This document shows, in pieces, positions 36,702 to 37,281 of a stretch of 37,281 bases of DNA. The stretch is from Pirellulaceae bacterium (GTDB lineage: Bacteria; Planctomycetota; Planctomycetia; Pirellulales; Pirellulaceae): the NCBI GenBank assembly GCA_022448645.1, contig JAKVBZ010000050.1:1-37281 (forward strand). The letters run 5' to 3'. A model generated the notes under the pieces. That model did not search any database. It saw only the letters and a program-made list of their open reading frames with translations, and had not been told where the DNA came from. Both the position numbers and the translations under genes were made by a program. The number at the start of each line of letters is the position of its first letter. The first letter of the stretch is position 1.

Positions 36702-37091
36702 ATGGCATCGACTGTTAACTGGACAAGCATCACCGAATCCTCTTTCGCATGGGAACGAGAAGCACTGGACTTTATTCGTGCGGAATTTCCGTCGCACGCT
36801 CCCTATCGCGCTTGGGCAAATTTCGAGTTTGTTGCTGATGATGGATCAATTAATGAGGTTGACCTTCTCGTTTTCACTCCCCAAGGATTCTTTCTAATTG
36901 AAATCAAGAGTCGGCCTGGCCGGCTCTTCGGCGATGCGGGTACTTGGACTTGGGACACCAAGGGCCGTCCGCCCGCAACGGTCGATAGCCCATTAATCTT
37001 GGCCAACTCGAAGGCAAAGAAACTACGGTCTCTATTGCAACGTCAAAAGGCGACCAAGAAAAAAGTTGCCAGGAAGAAAGTCAAAAAGTAA
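36702..37091 (+). CDS. Stand-alone NERD nuclease-domain protein
   Basis: This 129-residue protein is nearly all NERD domain, a PD-(D/E)xK nuclease-like fold. It has the catalytic pattern Asp54 (INEVDLLVF), then Glu67-x-Lys69 (FLIEIKSRPG), preceded by a family-like start (TESSFAWEREALDFIR) and ended by DSPLILANSKAKKLRSLL. The last 14 residues are a Lys/Arg-rich tail. NERD domains occur fused to kinases (PglW of BREX type 2) and to helicases. Here the domain ends at a stop and a separate ORF follows 65 bases later. It is either a compact nuclease subunit or the split-off N-terminal part of a larger PglW-like protein. A DNA-targeting role is likely. Confidence 0.8.
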   Translation: MASTVNWTSITESSFAWEREALDFIRAEFPSHAPYRAWANFEFVADDGSINEVDLLVFTPQGFFLIEIKSRPGRLFGDAGTWTWDTKGRPPATVDSPLILANSKAKKLRSLLQRQKATKKKVARKKVKK

Positions 37092-37107
37092 ACACATCAC
37101 TGGTCAA

Positions 37108-37124
37108 TTTAACTACCTGTTAAA
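37108..37124. promoter_or_regulatory. Palindromic site between the NERD gene and the next ORF
   Basis: TTTAAC-N5-GTTAAA is a perfect 6-bp inverted repeat in the 65-base gap. It has no downstream T-run, so it is more operator-like than terminator-like. Confidence 0.3.
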
Positions 37125-37156
37125 CTGAACAAAAAATTGAATGGAAAGCACTCGCC

Positions 37157-37281
37157 ATGTCCGAATCTTCCAACAATCCAACCGTCGAAAGATTGCCGTC
37201 TCCGCCCGGCTTCGACGCTTTTGAATCAAATCCTGATTTTGTGGATCGTCGCGCCACGCTGAGCCAGCGGCTGTTTCGTTT
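37157..37281 (+). CDS. Partial ORF at the window edge, third gene of the HTH-NERD cluster
   Basis: An ATG at 37157 opens a frame with no stop before the window ends: 41 codons starting MSESSNNPTVERL and running through FDAFESNPDFVDRRATL. GGAAAG lies about eight bases upstream, a weak ribosome binding site. The visible part is polar and probably a disordered or helical leader, and no domain can be recognised. Its position right after the NERD gene on the same strand makes it the likely effector or partner of that cluster, but its identity lies outside the window. Confidence 0.55.
   Translation, partial: MSESSNNPTVERLPSPPGFDAFESNPDFVDRRATLSQRLFR

Noticed and set aside
1..37281. CRISPR arrays, rRNA, tRNA genes or insertion sequences
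   Set aside because: No regularly spaced repeats, no transposase-like frames and no cloverleaf apart from the tRNA-like part of tmRNA were seen.

Overview
The window reads as chromosomal DNA from a planctomycete, most likely a Pirellulales-type member (inference). The markers are a giant secreted protein with the planctomycete LEPR-XLL N-terminal signature and dockerin-like repeats, a PEP-CTERM anchored surface protein, a Tat-exported DUF1501 protein, and a conserved ABC ATPase / permease / large exported protein operon. Typical housekeeping genes are also present (folC, panB, uppP, ssrA, ctpA-type protease, DUF255 thioredoxin protein). GTG starts and weak Shine-Dalgarno sites recur. Function calls rest on motif reading only; no database search was run.

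Layout. 1-837 is nearly empty apart from a possible tiny membrane protein. 838-6440 (+) holds two translationally coupled surface-protein genes: LEPR-XLL/dockerin, then PEP-CTERM. A nitrilase-family hydrolase (-) converges on them. 7809-9110 (+) is a class III PLP aminotransferase resembling glutamate-1-semialdehyde aminomutase, overlapping tail-to-tail with a two-helix K+ channel (-). 9934-13596 (+) carries a solitary N6-adenine DNA methyltransferase, an EamA permease and a six-repeat kelch protein. 13675-18325 (-) is an operon of two exported amidohydrolases; one is a double-domain protein in which only the second half keeps its metal site. 18906-20399 is an S41 protease, followed convergently by folC.

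After about 880 bp without a gene, 22915-27550 (+) is the ABC operon, with a histidine-rich extracytoplasmic loop in the permease. DUF1501 (+) follows. Then come four minus-strand genes: GT2 glycosyltransferase, rhomboid protease, DUF255 protein and panB. uppP (+) leads into the tmRNA gene ssrA (35700-36059). A long inverted repeat of REPIN type lies at 30512-30588 and supplies the last codons and stop of the rhomboid gene.

The final 1.2 kb downstream of ssrA looks different. A strong terminator is followed by about 335 bp without a gene, then a MerR/excisionase-type HTH gene, a stand-alone NERD nuclease-domain gene and a third ORF cut by the window edge. The 3' end of ssrA is a classic integration site and NERD proteins are frequent in phage-defence loci, so this is the best candidate for the edge of an accessory or defence island. 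The window ends before that can be confirmed.
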